Positions 1-8,466 of a stretch of 44,455 bases of DNA are shown here, piece after piece; position 1 is the first letter of the stretch, and each line of letters opens with the position of its first letter. Position numbers and translations under genes: made by a program. Source of the stretch: Flavobacteriales bacterium (GTDB lineage: Bacteria; Bacteroidota; Bacteroidia; Flavobacteriales_F; PHOS-HE28). Location of the stretch: contig JAHDVX010000028.1 of assembly GCA_023382455.1 (NCBI GenBank), positions 1-44,455 of the forward strand, written 5' to 3'. The notes below the pieces were generated by a model. It was not told where the DNA came from and ran no database searches. It saw only the letters and a program-made list of their open reading frames with translations.

Positions 1-109
1 AGGTGATGGAGAGCATGGCCTTGTGCTTGAGGTTATCGTGGGCCTTCAGGATGGCGGCAACCTCGGCCCTGCTGAGCACCGGCGGCAACTCCCGTTCGCG
101 CAGGGCCCG
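1..109 (-). pseudogene. Tyrosine recombinase/integrase fragment, cut by the window edge
   Basis: Read on the minus strand, these bases encode a run that includes ELPPVLSRAEV and then DNLKHKAMLSIT. This is the typical start of the catalytic domain of XerC/XerD-type phage integrases. The catalytic Arg, His and Tyr would lie beyond the left edge. Directly upstream in the same frame is a TAG stop (110-112), and I see no ATG between the stop and this segment. The usual N-terminal SAM-like DNA-binding domain is therefore absent here. It is either a decayed remnant or a gene broken by a frameshift. The family call rests on about 36 residues but the pattern is characteristic. An intact gene starting at an internal TTG or CTG is possible but unlikely. 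Confidence 0.6.
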
Positions 110-111
110 CT

Positions 112-439
112 ATTTGGCTGAGATACGGGTCGGTATGACCCTGTGTGAACGGAAAATCCAGGGCAGCATGCTTGGGGTTGGGCAGGGTTCGCCTGCGCAT
201 GCAGCGCGAGGCGTGCGAGGTCTGCGCCTGTGGCGCAATGAGCTATGGCGCTAAAAGCGCAGGCCTCCTGCTCCCGTCCATTTCCATCTATGCCTCATCG
301 CGCTCAAACCTCGGAATGGCACGAGCGGAGCAAGTGTAGAGTCGCGCCAGAGAAAGAACCAAGTGTTGGAATGGCCAAGTGGCAATCAGGAAATCGTTCG
401 GGCGGCGGGGCATCCTGCTGATCGGGAATGCCCCTATCC
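112..439. other. Non-coding stretch between the integrase remnant and the MBL hydrolase
   Basis: No convincing gene is visible in about 330 bases; the short open frames have no recognisable protein character. The stretch holds small hairpins: a perfect GCGCT-AAA-AGCGC stem at 248-260, nested in CTGCGC/GCGCAG arms at 222-227 and 257-262. These lie beside the integrase fragment and could be remnants of a recombination site, but nothing identifies an att core. Confidence 0.4.
407..434 (-). terminator. Weak hairpin just downstream of the MBL hydrolase
   Basis: GGGGCAT (407-413) and ATGCCCC (428-434) can pair across a 14-nt loop, beginning 5 nt beyond the TAA stop of the minus-strand gene. There is no T tract after the stem on the minus strand, so this is a possible terminator or simply a 3' hairpin. 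Confidence 0.3.
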
Positions 440-1075
440 TTACCCTCGCACGAACGGATTCTCCCTCCGCTCCTCACCGATGGTCGTTTCCGGTCCGTGG
501 CCGCAGTACACCACCACGTCATCGCCCAGCGGGTAGAACTGCTCGCGGATGCTGCGCTGCAGCATATCGAAGTCGCCGCCGGGCAGGTCGGTACGGCCGA
601 TGCTGCGGTGGAAGAGCACATCGCCGCCGATGAGGAAGCGCTGCCGGGGGTTGAAGAAGGCCACATGGCCGGGGGCATGGCCGGGCACGAAGAGCACATC
701 GAGGTGCTCCGCGCCCAAGGGGATCACCTGGTCTTCCTCCAGGAAAGCGGCCGGTGCTGGCGGCGGATCGCAGCGCACGCCGAACATGGATCCCTGCAAT
801 TCAGCGGCCTCCAGCACGGGCAGGTCCTTGGGGTGCAGTTCCGGCAAGAGGCCGAAGCGTTCGTGCACCCAGGCACAGCCCATCACATGGTCGATGTGGG
901 CATGGGTGAGCAGCAGGCGCACGGGAGTGACGGCGTTCTCCTCCAGCCATTGTTCCAGTTGCCGTTGCTCGTTCCGGTCGCTGCAACCGGGGTCGATCAG
1001 GATACCTTCACCCGCAGCGTGCAGCACATAGGTGTTCTCCTGGAAGGGGTTGAAGGTGAATTTTTGGATGTGCAT
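440..1075 (-). CDS. MBL-fold metallo-hydrolase (glyoxalase II-like)
   Basis: This 211-residue cytosolic protein carries the full metallo-beta-lactamase metal-site set: THAHIDH at 57-63 (H58, H60, D62, H63), PGHAPGH at 131-137 (H133), GGDVLF with D152, and CGHG with H193. The length and compact N-terminus match the YcbL/glyoxalase II-like hydrolases of about 210 residues, which cleave thioesters or related small substrates using two metal ions. The short form lacks the C-terminal helical domain of true glyoxalase II, so the substrate is not certain. It is transcribed divergently from the outer-membrane protein gene at 1131, with 55 bases between the starts. A TACTTTTG -7-type element lies 35 bases upstream of the ATG. 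There is no signal peptide. The stop is TAA at 440-442. Confidence 0.9.
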   Translation of the reverse strand: MHIQKFTFNPFQENTYVLHAAGEGILIDPGCSDRNEQRQLEQWLEENAVTPVRLLLTHAHIDHVMGCAWVHERFGLLPELHPKDLPVLEAAELQGSMFGVRCDPPPAPAAFLEEDQVIPLGAEHLDVLFVPGHAPGHVAFFNPRQRFLIGGDVLFHRSIGRTDLPGGDFDMLQRSIREQFYPLGDDVVVYCGHGPETTIGEERRENPFVRG

Positions 1076-1110
1076 GCCTGAGGAAAAAGCGTGAACTTCG
1101 CGATCCCCCG

Positions 1111-1118
1111 CAAAAGTA
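1111..1118 (-). promoter_or_regulatory. -7-type promoter element for the MBL hydrolase
   Basis: The minus strand reads TACTTTTG, matching the Bacteroidota TAnnTTTG element, 35 nt upstream of the ATG at 1075. The -33 partner is not clear. Confidence 0.5.
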
Positions 1119-1130
1119 CCCGCCCCAGCC

Positions 1131-4100
1131 GTGAACCGCCTGCCCCGCCTCCTCCTGCTGCCGATCGCGGTGCTGCTAGCCGCCGGGTCTGCTGCGCAGT
1201 TCTACAACGGCAGCCAGCAGCGTTTCGGCAAGAACCGCGTGCAATACAAGGATTTCCTCTGGCAGAGCTACCGGTTCCCGGACATGGAGACCTACTTCTA
1301 CAAGGAGGGGCGCGACGTGGCGAAGTACGTCTCCATCAGCGCCACGCGGAACCGCAAGGAGCTGGAGAAGTTCTTCGACTACGCCATCGGCGAGCGGCTG
1401 CAGTTCGTGGTGTACAACACCTTGGGTGATTTCCGGCAGAGCAACATCGGCCTCACCGATGACGAGCAGTACAACATCGGCGGCGTCACGCGCATCGTGG
1501 GCACCAAGGTGTTCGTGTACAATGAAGGCGACCGCGCACTGCTGGACCGGCAGGTGCGTTCGGGCATCGCCCAGGTGATCCTGGACCAGATGATGTTCGG
1601 GGGCAACTGGCGGGAGGTGCTGAAGAACAGTGCACTGATGAACCTGCCCGCCTGGTACACCAAGGGATTGGTGAGCTACGTGGCGGGCCCTTGGGGGGCG
1701 GACGGCGAAGGCCGCGTGCGCGATGGCGTGCTGGGCGGGCGCTACGCGAAGTTCAACCGGCTGGAGGGCCGGGATGCCGAGCTGGCCGGGCAGGCCCTGT
1801 GGAGCTACGTGGCCGACGTTTACGGCCCTGCGGTGATCCCCAACATCCTGTACATGACGCGGGTGAGCCGAAACCCGGACAGCGGCTTCATGTACGTGCT
1901 GGGTGTGCCCTTGAACCAGCTCATGGAGGAGTGCTTCAACCATTACCGCGAGCGCTTCACCGAACTCGACCGCCAGCGCTCGCCGGACACCTTGGCGGAG
2001 CTGCCCGTGAAGACGAAGAAGACGCGCACCTACACGCAGTTCAAGTTGAGCCCGGACGGACGCCGCGCGGCGTGGGTGAGCAACGAGCTGGGCCAGTACA
2101 AGGTGTGGCTGTACGACTTCGGTACCCGCAAGGTGAAGAAGATCGCCAAGGGCGAAAAGAAGATCGACCGCATCATCGACAACAGTTTCCCCGTGCTGGC
2201 GTGGCACCCCACGGGCGGCGCACTCACCTGGACCAGCGAGCGCAAGGGTGAACTCTTCCTGAACACCTGGACGGCGGACGACCGCAAGACGGTGCGCAAG
2301 CCGGTGTTCATGCTGGACAAGGTGCTCAGCATGGCCTACAGCCCGGACGGGCGCAACATGGTGTTCAGCGGCGTGCGCGAGGGGCGCACCGACCTCTACC
2401 TGTACTACGTGATCGGCAATCGCCAGGAGCAGCTCACCGATGACCAATTCGATGACCTCGATCCCGCCTTCGCCGACGGCGGCCGCACCATCCTCTTCAG
2501 CAGCAACCGCCCGGACGATACGCTGCGCACCAACACGCCACCGGCCTGGGTGCCCACGGACAAGGACATCTTCCGGTTCGACCTAGAGACGCGCGGCCGG
2601 GTGCTCACCCGCCTCACCAACACCCCGGGCGTGGACGAGCGGCAGCCCGCGATGTACGACAGCACCGACTACACCTGGCTGAGCGATGCCCATGCCGTAC
2701 GGGACCGCTGGCTGGCGCATTACGACAGCGCCGTGGTGGCCGTGGACACCGTGGTGCATTACCGCTACTTCACCGTGGCCGAGCGGGTGACCAACACGCG
2801 CCGCGGCATCCTGGAGCAGGACGTGGCCCGCACCGGCGGCCGGTTTTCGGAGCTGGTGTTCCGCGACGGCCGCTTCCATTTCCACCACGGTGATGCTTCG
2901 CGGCAAGCCCATGCGGCACTGCAGCCCGAGCATCTACCGGACGGGGCGGACCATGTGCAGGTACCGGGATCGGTCACCGATGACATGAGCGCCGTGGTGA
3001 AGGTGGACCTGCAGGCACCGCCCGATACCGGGGACGATGTAGTGGACATCCGCAACTACCGCTTCAGTGACGAGCCTGCGGCACCGGCCCGTGAACCGGA
3101 GGTGAAGCCTGTGGGCGAGGTGCCCGTGGTGGGCTTGCCCGGGCAACCTGAGGCGGACACCGCGCTGGTCTCCACCATCGCCTTCCCGGAGCAGCGCAAC
3201 TACACCGTCAACTTCGCCACCGACGAGGTGCTGACCCAACTGGACAACAGCTACGATGCCGAGTTCTACCAGCCCCTGACCGGTCCGGATGCGCTGAACC
3301 CCGGGCTCAGCGGCCTGATGCGAATGGCCATCAGCGACCTGTTCGAGGATTACAAGATCGTCGGTGGCTTCCGCCTGGCGCTGGACCTGAACAACAATGC
3401 CTATATGCTCCAGTTCGCCAATCTGCGGCGGCGGCTGGACAAGGAGATCATCGTGCAGCGGCAGGCCACCCAGGGCCTCAGCAACCTGGGCGTGGTGAAG
3501 CTGCACACCCACTCGGCCACTTGGCGCGTCTCCTGGCCGTTCGATGAGCTCACCTCTCTGCGCGGTTCCCTTTCCTACCGGCACGATCGGTACGTCACCC
3601 AGAGCATCGACCAGTTCTCGCTCGCCGCCCCCAACGTGAGCGACCAGACTGTGAGCGCCAAGCTGGAATACGTGTTCGACAGCAGTCGGCCCCGGGGCCT
3701 CAACCTCTACACCGGCTGGAAGGCCAAGGTCTTCGGCGAGTACTACAAGCAGCCGGACGCGGAGCAGACGGACATGCAGGTGCTGGGCTTCGACCTGCGC
3801 AACGGGTTGAGCATACACCGCGAGCTCACCTGGGTGAACCGGCTGGCCGGCTCGGCGTCCATGGGCAGCCGCAAGGTGCTTTTCTTCATGGGCGGGGTGG
3901 ACAATTGGCTCTTCGCCAAGACGGACAACAGCATGCCCATCGACCCGTCGCAGAACTACTTCTACCAAAGCCTGGCCGTGCCCATGCGCGGCTTCTATTA
4001 CAACGCGCGCAACGGCAGTGCATTCGCCGTGCTCAACTCCGAACTGCGGCTGCCGCTGTTCCGCTACCTCTTCGACCGGCCGTTGCGCAGCGATTTCCTC

Positions 4101-4376
4101 CAAAGCTTCCAGCTGGTGGCCTTCGGCGATGCGGGCACGGCCTGGACGGGGAACGATCCCTACTCGGAGGACAACTTCTTCAACCGCCAGGTGATCCAGC
4201 GCAATCCGCTCACCATCACCATCCGCAACCAGCGCGAGCCCATCATCTGGGGCTACGGCTTCGGGGTGCGTGCACGCCTGCTGGGCTATTTCATGCGCGG
4301 CGACTGGGCATGGGGCGTGGATGACGGCGTGATCCAGAAAGGCTTGTTCCAGTTCTCGCTCAGCCTGGATATTTGA
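1131..4376 (+). CDS. Exported protein: peptidase-like domain, TolB-like propeller, Omp85-like barrel
   Basis: The protein has 1081 residues and starts at GTG 1131, which puts a good signal peptide (LLLLPIAVLLAAG, cleavage near SAAQ) at the N-terminus; the next Met is about 50 residues in. About residues 60-290 resemble the MA-type gluzincin peptidase fold (LPAWYTKGLVSY), but where HExxH is expected the sequence is GIAQVILDQMM, so the domain looks catalytically dead. Residues 300-490 carry PD40/WD40-like propeller repeats (AAWVSNELGQYKVWLYD, TILFSSNRPDD). After a variable linker, roughly 740-1081 read as an outer-membrane barrel of surface-antigen (Omp85/BamA) type with alternating aromatic strands and FGDAGTAW near the end. 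It probably sits in the outer membrane with periplasmic propeller and peptidase-like parts. The M20 gene follows 3 bases after the stop, suggesting one transcript. The exact role is unknown. Confidence 0.75.
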   Translation: MNRLPRLLLLPIAVLLAAGSAAQFYNGSQQRFGKNRVQYKDFLWQSYRFPDMETYFYKEGRDVAKYVSISATRNRKELEKFFDYAIGERLQFVVYNTLGDFRQSNIGLTDDEQYNIGGVTRIVGTKVFVYNEGDRALLDRQVRSGIAQVILDQMMFGGNWREVLKNSALMNLPAWYTKGLVSYVAGPWGADGEGRVRDGVLGGRYAKFNRLEGRDAELAGQALWSYVADVYGPAVIPNILYMTRVSRNPDSGFMYVLGVPLNQLMEECFNHYRERFTELDRQRSPDTLAELPVKTKKTRTYTQFKLSPDGRRAAWVSNELGQYKVWLYDFGTRKVKKIAKGEKKIDRIIDNSFPVLAWHPTGGALTWTSERKGELFLNTWTADDRKTVRKPVFMLDKVLSMAYSPDGRNMVFSGVREGRTDLYLYYVIGNRQEQLTDDQFDDLDPAFADGGRTILFSSNRPDDTLRTNTPPAWVPTDKDIFRFDLETRGRVLTRLTNTPGVDERQPAMYDSTDYTWLSDAHAVRDRWLAHYDSAVVAVDTVVHYRYFTVAERVTNTRRGILEQDVARTGGRFSELVFRDGRFHFHHGDASRQAHAALQPEHLPDGADHVQVPGSVTDDMSAVVKVDLQAPPDTGDDVVDIRNYRFSDEPAAPAREPEVKPVGEVPVVGLPGQPEADTALVSTIAFPEQRNYTVNFATDEVLTQLDNSYDAEFYQPLTGPDALNPGLSGLMRMAISDLFEDYKIVGGFRLALDLNNNAYMLQFANLRRRLDKEIIVQRQATQGLSNLGVVKLHTHSATWRVSWPFDELTSLRGSLSYRHDRYVTQSIDQFSLAAPNVSDQTVSAKLEYVFDSSRPRGLNLYTGWKAKVFGEYYKQPDAEQTDMQVLGFDLRNGLSIHRELTWVNRLAGSASMGSRKVLFFMGGVDNWLFAKTDNSMPIDPSQNYFYQSLAVPMRGFYYNARNGSAFAVLNSELRLPLFRYLFDRPLRSDFLQSFQLVAFGDAGTAWTGNDPYSEDNFFNRQVIQRNPLTITIRNQREPIIWGYGFGVRARLLGYFMRGDWAWGVDDGVIQKGLFQFSLSLDI

Positions 4377-4379
4377 GGC

Positions 4380-5573
4380 ATGGCGGAGACGGTCACCGTG
4401 GAACAGGTCCGGGCACTGGTGCAGGCACAGCATTTGGACACCATCGCCATCCGGCGCCATTTGCACGCGCGGCCCGAGCTGAGCTTCCAGGAGCATGAAA
4501 CAGCGGCCTACATCGCGGACCGGCTGCGGTCCTGGGGTGTGGAGGTGCGCACGGGCATCGCCGGTACGGGCGTGGTCGGCGTGCTGCGCGGGAGCGGCGA
4601 TGGTCCTTGCGTGTGCCTGCGGGCGGACATTGATGCGTTGCCGATCCAGGAGCTGGCGGACGTCCCCTTCCGGTCACAGGTGCCGGGCGTGATGCATGCC
4701 TGCGGCCATGACGTGCACACGGCGATGGTGCTTGCTGCGGGCCGGATCCTTCACGGGCTGCGCGGGGCCTGGCCGGGCACCGTGCTGCTGCTGTTCCAAC
4801 CGGGGGAGGAGAAGATCCCGGGCGGCGCCTCGCTGGTGCTGAAGGAGGGCGCCCTGGCCGATCCGGCCCCGGCCGCGATCCTCGGCCAGCATGTGACGCC
4901 GGAGCTGGAAGTGGGGAAGGTGGGATTCCATGCCGGCCCGTTCATGGCCAGCAGCGATGAACTCTATCTGACCGTGAAGGGCAGGGGGGGGCATGCGGCC
5001 CAGCCGGACAAGCTGGTGGACCCGATCCTGATCGCCGCACGGCTCCTGCTGGCGCTGAAGGAGGAGTTCGAGGCCTGGCGCGGGGATCGGCCGCTGGTGT
5101 TGGCCTTCGGGCGCTTGGTCGCGGACGGTGCCACCAACGTGGTGCCCGATGAAGTGCATATCGCCGGCACCCTGCGCACCTTCGATGAGCGCTTGCGGGC
5201 CGAGGTGCATGCATGGCTACCGCAAAGGGCGGGGGAGTTCTGTGTGGCCTTGGGCGGCGCTTGCCACACCGAGGTGCGGCACGGCTACCCGGTACTGGTG
5301 AACCACGATGACCTCACCAACCGCATACGCATGGCCGCAGTGGAATTCCTGGGTGCGGACAACGTGGTGGACATGCCGCGACGCATGGGCAGCGAGGACT
5401 TCGCCTTCTACAGCCAGGTGATGCCGGCCAGCTTCCACCGCCTGGGCACCGGCAACCCCAGGAAGGGGCCGGCCCCCGGCCTGCATACCCCGCATCTGGT
5501 GATCCCCGAAGAGGCCATGGCCATCGGAGCGGGCCTGATGGTCTGGGGGGCGCTGAAGGAGTTGCGCGGATGA
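4380..5573 (+). CDS. M20 family amidohydrolase (N-acyl amino acid / hippurate type)
   Basis: This is a 397-residue metallo-amidohydrolase of the M20D group, which hydrolyses N-acyl-amino acids or related amides. Visible family marks are the N-terminal RRHLHARPELSFQE, RADIDALP at 81-88, the metal-binding HACGHDVH at 106-113 (C108, H110, H113), and PGEE at 141-144 with the catalytic glutamate. GRGGHAAQP in the dimerisation domain and GSEDFAFY near the C-terminus are also present. Length is normal for the family. There is no signal peptide, so it is cytosolic. It begins 3 bases after the stop of the upstream outer-membrane protein and is very likely co-transcribed with it, though I know of no functional reason for the pairing. 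About 200 bases without a gene follow before ahcY. Confidence 0.92.
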   Translation: MAETVTVEQVRALVQAQHLDTIAIRRHLHARPELSFQEHETAAYIADRLRSWGVEVRTGIAGTGVVGVLRGSGDGPCVCLRADIDALPIQELADVPFRSQVPGVMHACGHDVHTAMVLAAGRILHGLRGAWPGTVLLLFQPGEEKIPGGASLVLKEGALADPAPAAILGQHVTPELEVGKVGFHAGPFMASSDELYLTVKGRGGHAAQPDKLVDPILIAARLLLALKEEFEAWRGDRPLVLAFGRLVADGATNVVPDEVHIAGTLRTFDERLRAEVHAWLPQRAGEFCVALGGACHTEVRHGYPVLVNHDDLTNRIRMAAVEFLGADNVVDMPRRMGSEDFAFYSQVMPASFHRLGTGNPRKGPAPGLHTPHLVIPEEAMAIGAGLMVWGALKELRG

Positions 5574-5740
5574 AGTGGCCCGCAGCGTGGTTCCCGAACG
5601 CTCGCAAACGACCACATCCACACTATCCGCCCGTGGTTGCAACGCGGACGCACACACACTTGTCCTTGTCTGTGATCCGCACACGGGCCACCTTCAGCCT
5701 TCACCACCCCGGGAGCGGATCCACCCGCAGTGAATTGAGT

Positions 5741-5748
5741 ACCTTTGC
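5741..5748 (+). promoter_or_regulatory. -7-type promoter element for ahcY
   Basis: TACCTTTG matches TAnnTTTG exactly and lies 24 nt before the ahcY ATG. I see no SAH or SAM riboswitch in the 200-nt leader and no clear -33 box. Confidence 0.55.
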
Positions 5749-5772
5749 ACTCCTTTTCAGAAAAGAACACCC

Positions 5773-7086
<1,314 letters not shown>

Positions 7087-7108
7087 GTGCGGTCATCGCA
7101 CCAGGCGA

Positions 7109-7136
7109 GGGAAGCCTTCCGCAAGGAGGGCTTTCC
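7109..7136 (+). terminator. Hairpin terminator after ahcY
   Basis: A 12-bp stem (7109-7120 with 7125-7136, two G-U pairs) closes on a GCAA loop 22 nt beyond the ahcY stop. The sequence after it is only weakly T-rich. Confidence 0.5.
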
Positions 7137-7205
7137 CGGTTTACTGAGCCGGTGAGGAAGATCCGTTCTCCTTTTCCATACGGTGGAAGAACGATGTGAT
7201 GCAAA

Positions 7206-7255
7206 GGTTCAAGCGTGCGAGAGTGCGAGGGTCGCTCCTCTCGCACCCTTGAACC
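7206..7255. repeat. Long inverted repeat in the ahcY / Rieske-like intergenic region
   Basis: Arms of 17 nt at 7206-7222 and 7239-7255 are complementary at 16 of 17 positions, around a 16-nt centre. The segment 7216-7232 differs at only 2 of 17 positions from 37557-37573, so it may be one copy of a dispersed repeat. The rest of the 311-nt gap 7087-7397 holds the ahcY hairpin and a small tandem repeat, and no gene. Confidence 0.7.
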
Positions 7256-7351
7256 GTCCGTTTCATTCACGCCGCCTCAGTAGCACATGTCCGTGAAATG
7301 GGCGTTGACCCCCTACTGAAGCAGTTGATCGGGAATCCGGTGAGCTGCACG

Positions 7352-7388
7352 CTGCCCACTGCTCCTGCCCACTGCTCCTGCCCACTGC
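7352..7388. repeat. Short tandem repeat (13-nt unit, nearly three copies)
   Basis: The unit CTGCCCACTGCTC occurs at 7352-7364 and 7365-7377, with a partial third copy from 7378. It ends about 10 bases before the 3' end of the minus-strand lipoprotein gene. Confidence 0.75.
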
Positions 7389-7397
7389 GAACTTCCC

Positions 7398-7841
7398 TCA
7401 ATTGAAGATCCGCAACGTAGTCCCGTTGAACGTGGTGTTGTAGCGCTTCAGCCCGAGCGCTGCGGGGCCTTGGGTCACGCTTCCGTCCTGCAACAGGAAA
7501 GCGCTGTGGCAGCACATGGTATCCCGTGCTATCACCTGGCTGTCGTCCACGGTTACGCGGCATTGGTCGGCGCCTTGGTAGGTGCAGTGCCGGTCCAGCG
7601 CGCTGAATTGATCCGGGCTCACGCGGTACACGATCAAGCCTTCCGAGCCACCGATCACGTAGGCCCACCCTCCGGTCACCTGCAGTGCATTGTACTCCGG
7701 CAGGTTCAGGTTGATGGTGATGTCCACGGGCACGAGCGGCACGGCCACGTCGCGCTCCTTCTTGCATCCGCCCAGAAAGGTGATGCCGATGAATGCGGCG
7801 AGCAACCACGGGCCGGGTGTGTTCAACAGGGTGCGGTGCAT
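7398..7841 (-). CDS. Rieske-like lipoprotein with a degenerate cluster site
   Basis: The 147-residue protein starts at the ATG at 7841, which gives a lipoprotein signal peptide ending in the lipobox LGGC (Cys26). An upstream start would bury this signal. Residues about 42-147 follow the layout of a small Rieske-fold family common in Bacteroidota: NLNLPEYNAL, GGWAYV, VYRVSPDQFSALDRHC, then CCHSAF, LLQDGSVTQGPA and LKRYNTTFNGTTLRI. A canonical 2Fe-2S Rieske site needs CxH and CxxH. Here the first half is C86-T-Y with another Cys at 94, and the second is C110-C111-H112, so the ligand set is altered and cluster binding is doubtful. It probably sits on the inner leaflet of the outer membrane or in the periplasm. 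It is divergent from the small basic protein gene 57 bases away. Confidence 0.7.
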   Translation of the reverse strand: MHRTLLNTPGPWLLAAFIGITFLGGCKKERDVAVPLVPVDITINLNLPEYNALQVTGGWAYVIGGSEGLIVYRVSPDQFSALDRHCTYQGADQCRVTVDDSQVIARDTMCCHSAFLLQDGSVTQGPAALGLKRYNTTFNGTTLRIFN

Positions 7842-7856
7842 TGTCTGGCTTGGACA

Positions 7857-7864
7857 CAAAGATA
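7857..7864 (-). promoter_or_regulatory. -7-type promoter element for the Rieske-like lipoprotein
   Basis: TATCTTTG on the minus strand, 15 nt upstream of the ATG at 7841, supporting that start. The facing plus strand has only the weaker GATCTTTG (7883-7890) ahead of the 7898 gene. Confidence 0.55.
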
Positions 7865-7897
7865 CCGACCTTTGACCGGGTTGATCTTTGCCCGCGC

Positions 7898-8203
7898 ATG
7901 ACCGCACTCCGCATCCTCCTTCGCTTCCTAGCCGTGTTGCTGCTGGCCCTGTTCGCGCTTTCGCCTGCCCGTGCGCAGGAGGGCATCGGTAAAAAGCAGC
8001 AGGAGAAGATCCAGCGCAAGAAGGAGAAGGACGACAAGAAGGAAGTGGAAAAGGAGGAAAAGCGATTGTACAAGCGGCATTTGGAGAACCAGGACAAGGC
8101 CACGCGCAAGCGCATGAAGCGCAACCAGCGGCGCGCGGTAAAGCAAGGCCAGGCGGGCCACCGCGACCCCTTCCTGCGGCGGCTGTTCGGCACCAGGCAC
8201 TAG
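7898..8203 (+). CDS. Small lysine/arginine-rich exported protein
   Basis: The 101-residue protein is taken from ATG 7898 because that Met directly precedes a signal peptide (LLRFLAVLLLALFALSPARA, cleavage near ARAQ). The mature part of about 75 residues is almost entirely charged, with runs such as KKQQEKIQRKKEKDDKKEVE followed by RKRMKRNQRR. It is predicted to be one long helix or disordered. I do not recognise a named domain. Small secreted Lys/Arg-rich proteins of this type are frequent in Bacteroidota and have no assigned function that I know. The C-terminus is DPFLRRLFGTRH. Its start is 57 bases from that of the divergent Rieske-like lipoprotein. Confidence 0.7.
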   Translation: MTALRILLRFLAVLLLALFALSPARAQEGIGKKQQEKIQRKKEKDDKKEVEKEEKRLYKRHLENQDKATRKRMKRNQRRAVKQGQAGHRDPFLRRLFGTRH

Positions 8204-8390
8204 CGGCTTACCGGCTTCGGACGTGTATATCCGGGCTGTGATCGGGCAGGGCCTGGCATGTGCATCTGCCGGTTGTTGGCCTACTTTGGTCGTGCATCAG
8301 CACTGGACCGGACGCAATGACCCGCGGAAAAGAGAACGCCCCAATTGCCGCGAAAGCGACAATCGCACGTCCCGCAAGGGTTTCCGGCGA

Positions 8391-8420
8391 TTTGCCCAAT
8401 TCGGGACTTTTCTATCTTTA
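8391..8420 (+). promoter_or_regulatory. Promoter of the TonB receptor operon (-33 TTTG, -7 TATCTTTA)
   Basis: TTTG (8391-8394) and TATCTTTA (8413-8420) are 18 nt apart, close to the Bacteroidota arrangement TTTG / TAnnTTTG. They lie 46 nt ahead of the receptor start. This is the best two-part promoter in the window. Confidence 0.6.
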
Positions 8421-8466
8421 CGCCCCCTCGTCGCCTATCACTAAAGAACGTAACAACCTCCCGTTG

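Noticed and set aside
112-439. Integron attI/attC site beside the integrase fragment
   Set aside because: Small hairpins are present but no paired R/L-type core sites or GTTRRRY motif were found.
2934-4496. 520-codon antisense frame opposite the Omp85-like barrel
   Set aside because: Composition is that of a shadow frame and it runs across two well-supported plus-strand genes.
5574-5772. Possible SAM or SAH riboswitch upstream of ahcY
   Set aside because: I could not fold the leader into either conserved core and see no matching consensus bases.
7267-8193. 308-codon minus frame covering the Rieske-like gene and the small basic protein
   Set aside because: Arg/Ser-rich with no domain, and in a different frame from the lipoprotein, which has a lipobox, a promoter and family motifs.
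8260-8466. Upstream start for the TonB receptor (69 extra residues)
   Set aside because: The extra part crosses the promoter, has no domain, and would bury the signal peptide that begins at 8467.
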